In this document: in pieces, positions 47,991-56,434 of the stretch | Position numbering within the stretch: the first letter of the stretch is position 1 | Layout of the letters: each line of letters starts with the position of its first letter | NCBI RefSeq assembly: GCF_014656215.1 | Contig: NZ_BNBZ01000013.1 | Coordinates: forward strand, 124,001 to 188,000 | Length of the DNA: 64,000 nt | Origin: Streptomyces zaomyceticus | Lineage (GTDB): Bacteria; Actinomycetota; Actinomycetes; Streptomycetales; Streptomycetaceae | Direction of reading: 5' to 3' | Notes under the pieces: model-generated | Database searches by the model: none | The model's input: only the letters and a program-made list of their open reading frames with translations | What the model was told of the DNA's origin: nothing | Program-made: the position numbers and the translations under genes

Positions 47991-50512
47991 TCGAGGGCCT
48001 CCGAGCCGAGGACGAGGTGGAGGAGGGGCAGCACGGCGTCCGCGCGTTCGCGGTCGAGCGTGGGGGCGAAGCCGGGGACGCCGGGCACGGAGTGCGCCGG
48101 GCCGGCGGAGCCGGGGCCGCGGGCGACCAGCTCGCCGAGGGTGCGGCGGACACCCGGCTCGTATCCCGAGAAGGTGCGGCGCAGCAGCGGAAGGGCGTCG
48201 GTGAACGCCTCGGCCGGCACACCCGTGAGCCATGCGTCCAGCAGGCCGAGGAGCCGATCGTCGTGGACCAGGAGCAGGCCGCCGCCGGAGGCCCCGCCGG
48301 CGAAGCCGTCGATCCAGGCGGCGGCGTCGGCCGGCGGGGTCCCCGGCGACAGGGCGCGGCTCATGAGCAGGGCGGCCTCGTCGTCGCCGATCCGCTCCTC
48401 GTCCAGAAGGAGCCGGGCGGCCCGGCCCCTGAGGACACCCGGTATCCGGTCGAGGTCGGCGAGCCGGCGCAGGACGCCCGCCCAGCGGACGGTCAGCTCG
48501 TCCGCTCCGGGCAGCAGGCCGAGAACCTGATGCACTTCGTCGATCCGCTCGCGCATGGCGGTGGCCGCGTCGGTGTCGAGGCCGGCGCAGGCGGGTGGCA
48601 GGCCGACACAGATCCGTTCGGCGAGGCCGGCCGCGACCTCGGCGAGGGCCGCCGTGTCGGTGCCGCGGACATCGCCGTAGCGCAGGGAGCGGGCCAGGGA
48701 CGGGAGGGCCTGGGCGAGATGGGCGACATCGGTGTCGAGCGCCGCCCGGTCGGCGAGCGCCCTCATCACGGCGGGGAGCGCGTCGCCGAGCCCGGCGAGG
48801 AGGCAGTGCTCGGCGAGGGCGGTCACATCGGCGAGGGCCGTCGCCGCGAGGGCCCGGGATCGGGCCCTCGCGGTGGCGGCGGCCTCGACGGTGGTGCCCC
48901 AGACACCGGCCTCGGCGACCCGGACGTGCAGCTCGGGATCCCAGCGCAGCCGCCAGGTCTCCCGGAAGGTGCCGGTCCCGGCGCGTCCGGCGGCCCGTTC
49001 GCCCCAGCCGACGTCGAGCAGGCGCAGCCGGTGCAGCAGCCGGCTGCGGTCACCGTCCGTCTCCTTGCGGAGGTCGAGTTCGAGGTCGCGCTCCGTGGCC
49101 TCGGGCTTGAGGCGCAGGGTGCGCTGGCGGCGGGTCAGATCGCGCTGGAGGGGGACGGCGGGGGCGCCGGCCGGGACCTCGCCGAGGACGTCGCCGACGA
49201 CGAGACGGTCCCGGACGAGGTCGAGCGGTACGTCGGAGCCCTCGCACAGGACGGCGCGGACGGCGTCGGTGGTCTCGTCGAGCCCGGGGGCCGGCCGGCC
49301 GCGCAGGGCGGCGAGGGTCTCGGCGAGCCGGACGGCCTCGATGACATGGGCGGGAGAGACGGGGTGGTCCTCGGCCCTGAGGAGTCCGGCGACCTTGATC
49401 ATCCAGCGCTCCACGGGCCGGTCGGGCGCGGCGAAGAGATGCCCGTACCAGCCGGGCGCGTCGATTCCGGCGCCGTATCCCGAGCGGCGGGCGAGCCTGC
49501 GGTGGGTCCAGGGGACCCAGGTCATCTCGGTCTTCACCTTGGGCAGGCCCTTGAGCAGGGCCCGGTCGGCGGTGACGGTGGTCTTCCGGGTGAGGGCGGG
49601 GACGTGCCAGGCGCCGCAGACGACGGCGACGGCGTCGCCGAACTCCTTGCGGGCGGCACGCAGCCGGAGCCGCATGTACGCCTCGCGGACGAGGTCGCGG
49701 GGATGGCCGCCGTGCCCGTACGCCTCGCGGAGCGCGCCCATGGCCTCGGCGAGGGCCACGAAGGGAGCGGTGGGGTCGCCGTCGCCGCGCAGTTCGACGA
49801 CGTCCTCCCACCAGCGCTCGGCGTCCTCGTACCCGGCGGCCCCGGCGAGTTCGGCGACCGGGTCGATCCGCAGGCCGCTGCCGGAGACCTCGTCCTCCCC
49901 GTCGTCCCAGGTGGGGTCGGCCGCGGCGAGGGTGTGGGCGGCGGGCAGGTCGATGAAGCGGACGGCGGCGCCCCGGTCGAGGGCCCAGCGGATCGCGACC
50001 CACTCGGGCGAGAACTCGGCCATCGGCCAGAACGAGGCCCGCCCGGGGTCGTCCACGGCGTGGGCGAGCAGCGCGACCGGCGGCCGCATGCCGGGGTCCC
50101 CGGCGAGCGCCACGAGCGCGTCGGCCTCGGCGGGGCCTTCGACGAGCACGACGGCGGGCTTCTCCGCGTCCAGCGCGGCCCGCACCCCGCGCGCCGATCC
50201 GGGCCCGTGGTGCCGTACCCCGAGCACGAGGGGTCCTCCGCCGACCCGCGCCGCAGACCCGGCTCCCGGACGCACCGGAACCACCGGGGCCACCGGGGCC
50301 ACCGGGGCCACCGGGGCCACCGGGGCCACCGGGAGGACGTTGCCCGAGCCACCGGAGACACCGGCGACACCCATGCCACCGGTTTCCGGGACGGCGGCCT
50401 CCGGGACACCGGTCTCCGCGATGTCGGGGCCCGGCGCGGCGGGCCCCGGGACGCCGGGCCCCGCGTCCCGGCCCGCGGCGGCGTCCTGCGCGGCCGTGGC
50501 CGCGGCAGTCAT
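47987..50512 (-). CDS. DUF5682 family protein
   Basis: An 841-residue soluble protein. After an Ala/Pro/Gly-rich first 85 residues with a (VAP)n run, the conserved region begins: LVLGVRHHGPGSARGVRAALDAEKPAVVLVEGPAEADALV, then FWPMAEFSPEWVAIRWAL, RFIDLPAAH, AVVCGAWHVPAL and GIDAPGWYGHLF. These match DUF5682 (E. coli YehM type); the HHGPGS and EGP elements recall the TraB/erythromycin-esterase-like fold, but the activity is unknown. The C-terminal half is helical repeats. ATGA overlaps on both sides (50509-50512 and 47987-47990) fix it as the middle gene of a MoxR-DUF5682-VWA operon. Confidence 0.85.
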   Translation of the reverse strand: MTAAATAAQDAAAGRDAGPGVPGPAAPGPDIAETGVPEAAVPETGGMGVAGVSGGSGNVLPVAPVAPVAPVAPVAPVVPVRPGAGSAARVGGGPLVLGVRHHGPGSARGVRAALDAEKPAVVLVEGPAEADALVALAGDPGMRPPVALLAHAVDDPGRASFWPMAEFSPEWVAIRWALDRGAAVRFIDLPAAHTLAAADPTWDDGEDEVSGSGLRIDPVAELAGAAGYEDAERWWEDVVELRGDGDPTAPFVALAEAMGALREAYGHGGHPRDLVREAYMRLRLRAARKEFGDAVAVVCGAWHVPALTRKTTVTADRALLKGLPKVKTEMTWVPWTHRRLARRSGYGAGIDAPGWYGHLFAAPDRPVERWMIKVAGLLRAEDHPVSPAHVIEAVRLAETLAALRGRPAPGLDETTDAVRAVLCEGSDVPLDLVRDRLVVGDVLGEVPAGAPAVPLQRDLTRRQRTLRLKPEATERDLELDLRKETDGDRSRLLHRLRLLDVGWGERAAGRAGTGTFRETWRLRWDPELHVRVAEAGVWGTTVEAAATARARSRALAATALADVTALAEHCLLAGLGDALPAVMRALADRAALDTDVAHLAQALPSLARSLRYGDVRGTDTAALAEVAAGLAERICVGLPPACAGLDTDAATAMRERIDEVHQVLGLLPGADELTVRWAGVLRRLADLDRIPGVLRGRAARLLLDEERIGDDEAALLMSRALSPGTPPADAAAWIDGFAGGASGGGLLLVHDDRLLGLLDAWLTGVPAEAFTDALPLLRRTFSGYEPGVRRTLGELVARGPGSAGPAHSVPGVPGFAPTLDRERADAVLPLLHLVLGSEALE
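50281..50332. repeat. 9-bp tandem repeat coding (VAP)n in DUF5682
   Basis: CCACCGGGG repeats almost six times without interruption. It encodes Val-Ala-Pro units in the disordered N-terminus and, being a 9-mer, can change length without frameshift. Confidence 0.85.
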
Positions 50513-51666
50513 ACGCTCACCTCGCGGCAGGCGCGGTAGAAGTCCTTCCAGCCGTCTCTCTCCCTGACCACCGTCTCCAGATACTCCTGCCACACGACGC
50601 GGTCGGCCGCCGGGTCGCGGACGACCGCGCCGAGGATGCCCGCCGCGATGTCCGCCGAGCGCAGGACGCCGTCGCCGAAGTGGGCGGCGAGGGCGAGTCC
50701 TCCCGTGACGACGGAGATGGCCTCGGCCGTGGACAGCGTTCCCGAGGGGGACTTGACCCTGGTCCGTCCGTCGGTGGTGACCCCGTCGCGCAGCTCGCGG
50801 AAGACGGTGACGACCCGACGGATCTCGTCGGCCCCGTCCGGGACGGCCGGCAGCGCGAGGGAACGCCCGAGCTGCTCGACGCGGCGGGCGACGATGTCGA
50901 CCTCGGCCTCGGGGGTCGCGGGGAGCGGCAGCACCACCGTGTTGAAGCGGCGGCGCAGCGCGCTGGAGAGTTCGTTGACGCCGCGGTCCCGGTCGTTGGC
51001 CGTGGCGATCAGGTTGAACCCGGGGACGGCCTGCACCTCCTGGCCGAGCTCGGGGACGGGGAGGGTCTTCTCGGACAGGATCGTGATGAGGGTGTCCTGC
51101 ACGTCGGTGGGGATACGGGTGAGCTCCTCCACCCGGGCCGTCATGCCCTGCGACATCGCCCGCATCACGGGGCTCGGCACCAGGGCGTCCCTGCTGGGGC
51201 CGTGCGCGAGGAGCTGGGCGTAGTTCCAGCCGTACCTGACGGCTTCCTCGGGGGTGCCGGCGGTGCCCTGGACGAGGAGGGTGGAGTCGCCGCTGACGGC
51301 GGCGGCGAGGTGCTCGGAGACCCAGGTCTTGGCGGTGCCGGGCACACCGAGCAGGAGCAGCGCCCGGTCGGTGGCGAGGGTGGTGACGGCGACTTCCACG
51401 ATGCGGCGCGGTCCCACGTACTTGGGTGAGACGACGGTCCCGTCGGGGAGGGTGCCGCCGAGGAGGTAGGTGGCGACGGCCCACGGCGAGAGCCGCCAGC
51501 GGGCGGGGCGGGGCCGGTCGTCGGCCGCGGCGAGCGCGGCGAGTTCGTCGGCGAAGGCGTGCTCCGCGTGCGGCCGCAGGGCTTCGGTCACGGCCTGCGG
51601 CCGCCCCGGTCCGGTGTCCGTCTCGACACCGGAACCGAGCTGCGCGATGGTTTCGGGCACGGGCAT
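50509..51666 (-). CDS. MoxR-family AAA+ ATPase
   Basis: A 385-residue AAA+ protein. Walker A is GVPGTAKT (107-114); next come LLVQGTAGTPEEAVRYGWNYA, the Walker B-region RVEELTRIPTDVQDTLITILSEK, sensor 1 in FNLIATANDRDRG, and the arginine finger region NELSSALRRRFNTV. It matches the YehL branch of MoxR ATPases, which act as chaperone-like remodellers with VWA partners. ATG 51666 has GGAGGGGG upstream. First gene of the operon, with a near-match RecA-NDp promoter ending 38 bp upstream. ATGA overlap with DUF5682. Confidence 0.9.
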   Translation of the reverse strand: MPVPETIAQLGSGVETDTGPGRPQAVTEALRPHAEHAFADELAALAAADDRPRPARWRLSPWAVATYLLGGTLPDGTVVSPKYVGPRRIVEVAVTTLATDRALLLLGVPGTAKTWVSEHLAAAVSGDSTLLVQGTAGTPEEAVRYGWNYAQLLAHGPSRDALVPSPVMRAMSQGMTARVEELTRIPTDVQDTLITILSEKTLPVPELGQEVQAVPGFNLIATANDRDRGVNELSSALRRRFNTVVLPLPATPEAEVDIVARRVEQLGRSLALPAVPDGADEIRRVVTVFRELRDGVTTDGRTRVKSPSGTLSTAEAISVVTGGLALAAHFGDGVLRSADIAAGILGAVVRDPAADRVVWQEYLETVVRERDGWKDFYRACREVSV

Positions 51667-51704
51667 GGATCCCCCTCCAGATCGTTCGACCTGCTGTGCG
51701 ATCC

Positions 51705-51727
51705 ACCGTGCACCATGCCACTGACAT
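51705..51727 (-). promoter_or_regulatory. RecA-NDp-like promoter of the MoxR operon
   Basis: Minus strand: ATGTCAGTG (51727-51719), 8 bases, CACGGT (51710-51705). It differs from TTGTCRGTG-N8-TAnnnT only at the first base and the first base of the -10. The predicted start leaves a 30-base leader containing GGAGGGGG. Confidence 0.6.
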
Positions 51728-51798
51728 TCGGATGTCACCGCTGGTCAGGGGCAGTTGGAGGGTTCGTGGAGGGGTGATGGAGAGTCGGTCCCCATCGG

Positions 51799-51822
51799 GA
51801 CGGGGCGGGCGGCCGCCCCGTC
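51799..51822. terminator. Hairpin terminator of the MmpS-like lipoprotein gene
   Basis: GACGGGGCGG-GCGG-CCGCCCCGTC: a perfect 10-bp stem with a four-base loop, 12 bases past the stop codon of the gene at 51834 on the minus strand. Confidence 0.75.
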
Positions 51823-51833
51823 GTCGGGGAGGA

Positions 51834-52250
51834 TCAGCCCACGACCGGGGAGACGGCGACGCAGCCGCCGGCCATCGCCTGCTCGGCCTTGGCCTCCTTG
51901 ATGACCTTGCCCTGGTAGATGACCTTGCAGGTGAGGTCGGCGGGGCTGAGGGAGACCGGCATGACGGCCGGCGGCATGATGCCCTTCAGCTTCACGGTCT
52001 TCTTCCACGGGGTGGTCGGCTTCTTCTCCGACACGACCTCCGGCGCCATCGCGGTGCCGTCGCCCGCGTGGTAGTCGATGGACTCGATCCCCTTGCCGGT
52101 GACCTCGTACGTGACCTCGTAGGACTCCCCCACGGACTTGTCGACCTGGTCGGCGGCCTTCTCGGCGGCCTCCGAGCAGGCTCCGAGACCGAGGGCGAGA
52201 CCGAGGACGGCGAGGGCCGAGACGGCGGTGCGGGTGGTGCGGCGGTTCAT
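51834..52250 (-). CDS. MmpS-like lipoprotein
   Basis: A 138-residue lipoprotein: signal peptide with lipobox LGAC (Cys25), then SEAAEKAADQVDKSVGES and a beta-rich domain (YEVTYEVTGKGIESIDYHAGDG, TTPWKKTVKLKG, LTCKVIYQGKVIKEAKAEQAMAGGCVAV) that fits the MmpS/transport accessory fold, with two Cys likely bonded. In mycobacteria MmpS proteins partner MmpL exporters; no MmpL gene is near. AGGGGA precedes the ATG at 52250. Its upstream region has directly repeated CCTTTCACGA (52329 and 52340), possibly an operator. It lies between the MoxR and SWIM operons but has its own signals. Confidence 0.75.
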   Translation of the reverse strand: MNRRTTRTAVSALAVLGLALGLGACSEAAEKAADQVDKSVGESYEVTYEVTGKGIESIDYHAGDGTAMAPEVVSEKKPTTPWKKTVKLKGIMPPAVMPVSLSPADLTCKVIYQGKVIKEAKAEQAMAGGCVAVSPVVG

Positions 52251-52374
52251 TGCGTGGTTCCCCTGAAGCAGTTGCGGTGGATCAGTTGGTCTCGCGCAGA
52301 GAATCGTAAAGGAAGGGTAAAGTCAAATCCTTTCACGACCCTTTCACGACCCCTGAACATGCAGGCCAGAGGCA

Positions 52375-52397
52375 TTGTCAGTGGCGACCTCTACCGT
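52375..52397 (+). promoter_or_regulatory. RecA-NDp-type promoter of the SWIM/DUF5691 operon
   Basis: TTGTCAGTG (52375-52383), 8 bases, TACCGT (52392-52397): exact fit to TTGTCRGTG-N8-TAnnnT. The ATG at 52405 is 7 bases further, as for the DUF4132 gene at 1487, and the spacer ends CCTC in both. Confidence 0.78.
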
Positions 52398-52404
52398 CGG
52401 GTGC

Positions 52405-53778
52405 ATGAATGCCATGGGGGTGCGCGTTTCGGTCGAGCAGGTGCTGGCACTGGCTCCTGACGATGCCTCGCGCAGAGCGGGAAGCGCGTTGGGCACGGCC
52501 GGACCGTGGTCGGGCACCGGCCGCGGAGGCGGCGCCGTCTGGGGGCTGTGCAAGGGCAGCGGCGGCGTGTCGTACCGGACGGTCGTCGACACCACGGGCC
52601 CGGCCTACCTGTGCGCGTGCCCCAGCCGTAAGTTCCCGTGCAAGCACGCGCTGGGCCTGCTGCTGCTCCAGGCCTCGGACGCGGCGGCGATCGAGGAGGC
52701 CACCGCTCCCGACTGGGCCGCGCGGTGGCTCACGGACCGACGCGAGCACGCCGGAAGCACGGGAAGCGCCGGAGGTACCGCGAGCGCGGCTCTCGGAGCC
52801 GAGGGCGGCGCGGCAGCGGGCCCGGCGGATCCCGAGGCGGCGCGGCGCAGGGCCGAGCGGAGAGCCGCCCGGATCACCTCGGGGGCACAGGAGTTGGAGC
52901 AGCGGCTCACCGATCTGCTGCGCGGCGGTCTGGCGGCGGCCGAGCAGGCGGGGTACGGACCGTGGGAGGAGACGGCGGCCCGGATGGTCGACGCCCAGGC
53001 GCCGGGACTGGCGGGCCGGGTGCGGGAGTTGGGGGCCATACCGGGTTCGGGGCCCGGCTGGCCCGTGCGGCTCCTGGAGGAGTGCGCGCTGACCCATCTC
53101 CTCGACCGGGCCTGGCTCGGCGCCGACCGGCTCCCCGCGCCCTTCGCGGCGACCGTACGGACCCGGGTCGGCCTCACCGCCCCGGTCGACGGGGTGCCGC
53201 TGCGCGACCACTGGCTCGTCCTCGCGCAGTACGACGCGGCCGACGCCCGGCTGACCACCCGGCGCATCTGGCTGCACGGCACGGCGAGCGGCCGCACCGC
53301 GCTCCTGCTCTCCTTCGGCGCGGCGGGAAGGGCTCCCCGACTGGCACTCCCCGTGGGCGCGGTGCTCGACGGCGAGCTGACACCGCACACGGGTTCCGGT
53401 CAGCTGCGGGCGGAGCCGGGCGAGCGCTTCGTCCCGGTCGCGGGTCCCGCCGCCCCGCCGCCGGGCGGACCGGTGGGCGCGGCCCTCGACGCGTACGGCC
53501 GCGCGCTGCGCGAGGATCCATGGCTGGACTCCTGGCCCGTGACGCTGAGCGGGGTGCTCCCCGCGAGGGCGGAGTACGGCTGGCAGCTCGCCGACGCGGA
53601 CGGCCGCGAGGCCCTGCCGCTGACGCCCGCCGCCCAGTCCCGGCCCGGTCTCTGGCGTCTGGTCGCCCTGTCCGGCGGCGCCCCGGTGACGGTCTTCGGA
53701 GAGTGCGGGCACCGCGGCTTCACGCCGCTGGCCGCCTGGTCCCCGGAGACTCCGGGAGAGACGGTCCCTCTCGTATGA
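52405..53778 (+). CDS. SWIM zinc-finger family protein
   Basis: A 457-residue protein. The SWIM finger C-x-C-x(n)-C-x-H is at 70-81 (CACPSRKFPCKH), preceded by VSYRTVVDTTGPAYL. After an Ala/Arg-rich linker (about 110-165) comes a helical region (LEQRLTDLLRGGLAAAEQAGYGPWEETAARMVDAQAPGLA) and a beta-rich C-terminal domain. It is the YehQ-type SWIM protein found with MoxR/VWA sets; SWIM domains bind DNA or proteins. ATG 52405 is preferred since the upstream TTG lies in the -35 box. It is coupled by ATGA to DUF5691. Confidence 0.88.
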   Translation: MNAMGVRVSVEQVLALAPDDASRRAGSALGTAGPWSGTGRGGGAVWGLCKGSGGVSYRTVVDTTGPAYLCACPSRKFPCKHALGLLLLQASDAAAIEEATAPDWAARWLTDRREHAGSTGSAGGTASAALGAEGGAAAGPADPEAARRRAERRAARITSGAQELEQRLTDLLRGGLAAAEQAGYGPWEETAARMVDAQAPGLAGRVRELGAIPGSGPGWPVRLLEECALTHLLDRAWLGADRLPAPFAATVRTRVGLTAPVDGVPLRDHWLVLAQYDAADARLTTRRIWLHGTASGRTALLLSFGAAGRAPRLALPVGAVLDGELTPHTGSGQLRAEPGERFVPVAGPAAPPPGGPVGAALDAYGRALREDPWLDSWPVTLSGVLPARAEYGWQLADADGREALPLTPAAQSRPGLWRLVALSGGAPVTVFGECGHRGFTPLAAWSPETPGETVPLV

Positions 53779-55643
53779 CCTCCGGAACGGACACCGACGC
53801 GAAGACCGGTACGACCCCCGGTACGTCCCCCGCCCACGGCCGACGGCCTGCCCGGAGGAGCTCGATGGAGACGGACACGACACCCCAGCCCCAACCTCAA
53901 CCCCTGCCTCCCACCGACGTCGGCATCGACATCGGCACCGGCACCGGCACCGACACCGCTCCAGGATTCGGCGCCGCTCCCGCGCCCGACGGCGGTGTCG
54001 CGCTCGCCGGCGATGTCCCGGAGGACTCCGTCTGGGAGGAGCTCGTCACCTCGGCGTTGCTCGGCACGGACCGCCGTACACCCGCCCGGTTCGCCGGAAG
54101 AACGACCCGGGACGCGCCGGGCGCCCTGCTCGACGCCGCCGCGCTGCACACCGTTCGGCGCAGGGCGGGGCTGCGTGCCGGGCCCGCCGCGCCACCGCCC
54201 GAACCCGCTCCCGAGGACCCGCGCGAACCGCTGCCCGAGGCGGCCCGGCGGCGGCTCGACCAGCTGCTCGCCGGACGGGCCGCACCCTCGCCCGCCGGAC
54301 GGCGCGGAGCCGCTCCCGACCTCACCGAACTGCTCCCGCAGTGGCTCCTCCTCGCCAACGAGCGCGGCTACAAGGCCCCGGCCGCCACCCTGCCCGCCCT
54401 CCTCGACGCGGCCAGGGCCCGTACCGATCTGCGACCCCAGACCCTGCGGCTGGCCGGGCCACGCGGTCTGTGGCTGGCCCGGCTCAACCCCGAGTGGAGG
54501 TTCGCCCTGCGGGGTGCGGGCGCGGGGAGTTCGCTCCCGGCCCCCGGGGACCGGGAGGGCGTGCGGCTCCTGTGGGACGAGGGGCTCTTCGCCGAGCGGG
54601 TCGCCCTGCTCGGCGCCGTACGGGCGGCGGATCCGACGGCCGGCCGCGCCCTCCTCGCGTCCACCTGGTCCACCGAGCGGGCGGAGGACCGGCTGATGTT
54701 CGTGGACTCGCTGCGGACCGGGCTCTCCGACGCGGACGAGGAGTTCCTGGAGGCCGCCCTCGGAGACCGCAGCCGCAATGTGCGCGCCACCGCCGCCGAA
54801 CTGCTCTCCGCCCTGCCGGCCTCGGCGCTCGCGGGCAGGATGGCGGGCCGGGCGGTGACCTGCGTCGGTCTCGACCGGACGGCGGACGAACCGACGATCA
54901 CCGTGGAGGCCCCGCACGAGTGCGATACGGCGATGCAGCGGGACGGGCTCACGGCGACCCCGCCCGCCGGGCGGGGCGAGCGGTCCTGGTGGCTGGGCCA
55001 GCTCGTCGAAGCCGCACCGCTGTCCTGCTGGCCACCGCGGTTCGGAGGGCGCGGGCCGGAGGAGATCGTGGCGCTGCCCGTGGCCGACGACTGGCAGAAC
55101 GAACTGCACGCGGCCTGGTGCCGGGCGGCCGTACGGCAGCGGGACGCGGCCTGGTCACGCGCCCTGCTCGGTTCCCCGGCGACACCGCCCGCGACCGGCC
55201 CCGGCACCTCCTCGCTCGCGGAGCGGGCTCAGCTGCTCTCGACGCTGCCCCCGGAGGAACGGGCCCTGTGGGTCGCCGCGTTCGTCGCCGCCCACGGCCT
55301 GTCGGAGGCCTTCCAGCTGCTCGGCGTCTGCGAGGTGCCGTGGGCGGAGCCGCTCGGCCGGGCGGTGGTCGACGCCCTCGACATCGCGCGGGAGGCGGGC
55401 AGTTACCCGTGGAGCTTCAGCGGGGTGATGGGCCTCGCCGAGCGCTGCCTCGCTCCGGAGGCGGCGCGGCAGCTGGAGTCCCTGACGGCCCGGCCGGACG
55501 AGACCGAGGACATCTCCCCCGGTGCGGGCGGCTACTGGGCCGAGGCGTTCCAGCGCCTGGTCTCCACGCTCCGGCTGCGCGCGGCGATGAGAGCCGAACT
55601 CACGGAACCGTCGCCGGCCCCGGGGACTCCGGCGTCCCCGTGA
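53775..55643 (+). CDS. DUF5691 family protein
   Basis: A 622-residue soluble, helix-rich protein. Low-complexity residues 1-70 precede WEELVTSALLGTDRRTP, the typical opening of DUF5691. Then come LLPQWLLLANERGYKAPAATLPALLDAA, WRFALRG, TWSTERAEDRLMFVDSLRTGLSDADEEFLEAALGDRSRNVRATAAELLSALP (a HEAT-like segment) and a C-terminal GYWAEAFQRLVSTLRLRAAM. ATG 53775 overlaps the SWIM stop (ATGA); a second ATG at 53865 has the better ribosome site (GGAGGAG) and may be the real start. Function is unknown; its operon and promoter place it with the SWIM, MoxR, VWA and DUF4132 proteins. Confidence 0.82.
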   Translation: MTSGTDTDAKTGTTPGTSPAHGRRPARRSSMETDTTPQPQPQPLPPTDVGIDIGTGTGTDTAPGFGAAPAPDGGVALAGDVPEDSVWEELVTSALLGTDRRTPARFAGRTTRDAPGALLDAAALHTVRRRAGLRAGPAAPPPEPAPEDPREPLPEAARRRLDQLLAGRAAPSPAGRRGAAPDLTELLPQWLLLANERGYKAPAATLPALLDAARARTDLRPQTLRLAGPRGLWLARLNPEWRFALRGAGAGSSLPAPGDREGVRLLWDEGLFAERVALLGAVRAADPTAGRALLASTWSTERAEDRLMFVDSLRTGLSDADEEFLEAALGDRSRNVRATAAELLSALPASALAGRMAGRAVTCVGLDRTADEPTITVEAPHECDTAMQRDGLTATPPAGRGERSWWLGQLVEAAPLSCWPPRFGGRGPEEIVALPVADDWQNELHAAWCRAAVRQRDAAWSRALLGSPATPPATGPGTSSLAERAQLLSTLPPEERALWVAAFVAAHGLSEAFQLLGVCEVPWAEPLGRAVVDALDIAREAGSYPWSFSGVMGLAERCLAPEAARQLESLTARPDETEDISPGAGGYWAEAFQRLVSTLRLRAAMRAELTEPSPAPGTPASP

Positions 55644-55657
55644 GCCGTCGGCACGAC

Positions 55658-55691
55658 AGGAAGGGCCCTCCCCGGAGGGAGGGCCCTTCCT
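55658..55691. terminator. Bidirectional terminator, 13-bp stem
   Basis: AGGAAGGGCCCTC (55658-55670) pairs with GAGGGCCCTTCCT (55679-55691) across an eight-base loop, between the convergent DUF5691 and mutase genes. Confidence 0.8.
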
Positions 55692-55721
55692 CGGTCATGA
55701 GGTGCGCATCGCCGAAAAGGA

Positions 55722-56129
55722 CTACGCGGCGACGCGGACGTTCGCGTTCACCCAGTCGACGATGGACGCCGTCGTGGCGCCGGGCGTGAAGATCTCCGCG
55801 ACGCCCTTCTCCTTCAGCGGCGCGATGTCCGCGTCCGGGATGATGCCGCCGCCGAAGACCTTGATGTCCTCCGCGTCGCGATCCTTGAGAAGCTCCAGGA
55901 CCTTCACGAACAGGGTGTTGTGCGCGCCCGAGAGGATCGAGAGGCCGATGGCGTCGGCGTCCTCCTGGATCGCGGTGTCGACGATCTGCTCGGGCGTCTG
56001 GTGGAGTCCGGTGTAGATGACCTCCATACCGGCGTCGCGGAGTGCCCGCGCGATCACCTTGGCCCCGCGATCGTGGCCGTCGAGACCCGGCTTGGCAACC
56101 ACCACGCGGATCGGACCGGTCACACCCAT
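55722..56129 (-). CDS. icmB: Cobalamin-binding small subunit of isobutyryl-CoA mutase type
   Basis: A 135-residue B12-binding domain protein with the complete D-x-H-x-x-G (Asp17, His19, Gly22 in GLDGHDRG), S-x-L (SILSGAH) and GG motifs (FGGGIIPD). Size and sequence fit the stand-alone small subunit IcmB, which pairs with IcmA to interconvert isobutyryl- and n-butyryl-CoA and supply polyketide/fatty acid precursors. The large subunit is not in this window, as in S. coelicolor from memory. ATG 56129 has GGAGG upstream. An MCM-like mutase partner cannot be excluded. Confidence 0.88.
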   Translation of the reverse strand: MGVTGPIRVVVAKPGLDGHDRGAKVIARALRDAGMEVIYTGLHQTPEQIVDTAIQEDADAIGLSILSGAHNTLFVKVLELLKDRDAEDIKVFGGGIIPDADIAPLKEKGVAEIFTPGATTASIVDWVNANVRVAA

Positions 56130-56434
56130 CACTGCCTCCACATGCGACCCCCGCGCCTGAATGCCCCGGGGAGGTGAACGAACGTTATCTCCAGCATCCC
56201 GCAACCGTCTGTTTCGCGGTGGCGAGCGAGGGGGAAATCACACGTGGGACATGTTCGCTCTGCGCCGTACCCCGCTTTCGGGCCCTCCTCCTGGGCCCAC
56301 CAGCCGCAAGCGGGGCACGGCCGCAAAGGGAGCCGCGACGAGGTCGCCGCGCCTCCGTGCCGCCGTCCGTGCGGCGCGGGGGCGGGGCGTACCGGCGTAC
56401 CGTTCGGCCCCGCGTGCCGTTCGGGAGGTCTGTC
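56130..56434. other. Divergent promoter region, no gene
   Basis: 305 bp between the mutase subunit and the lipase. GGCGTACC is directly repeated near 56389 and a partial CCGTTCGG repeat occurs near 56400-56425. I see no open frame with coding character. Confidence 0.4.
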
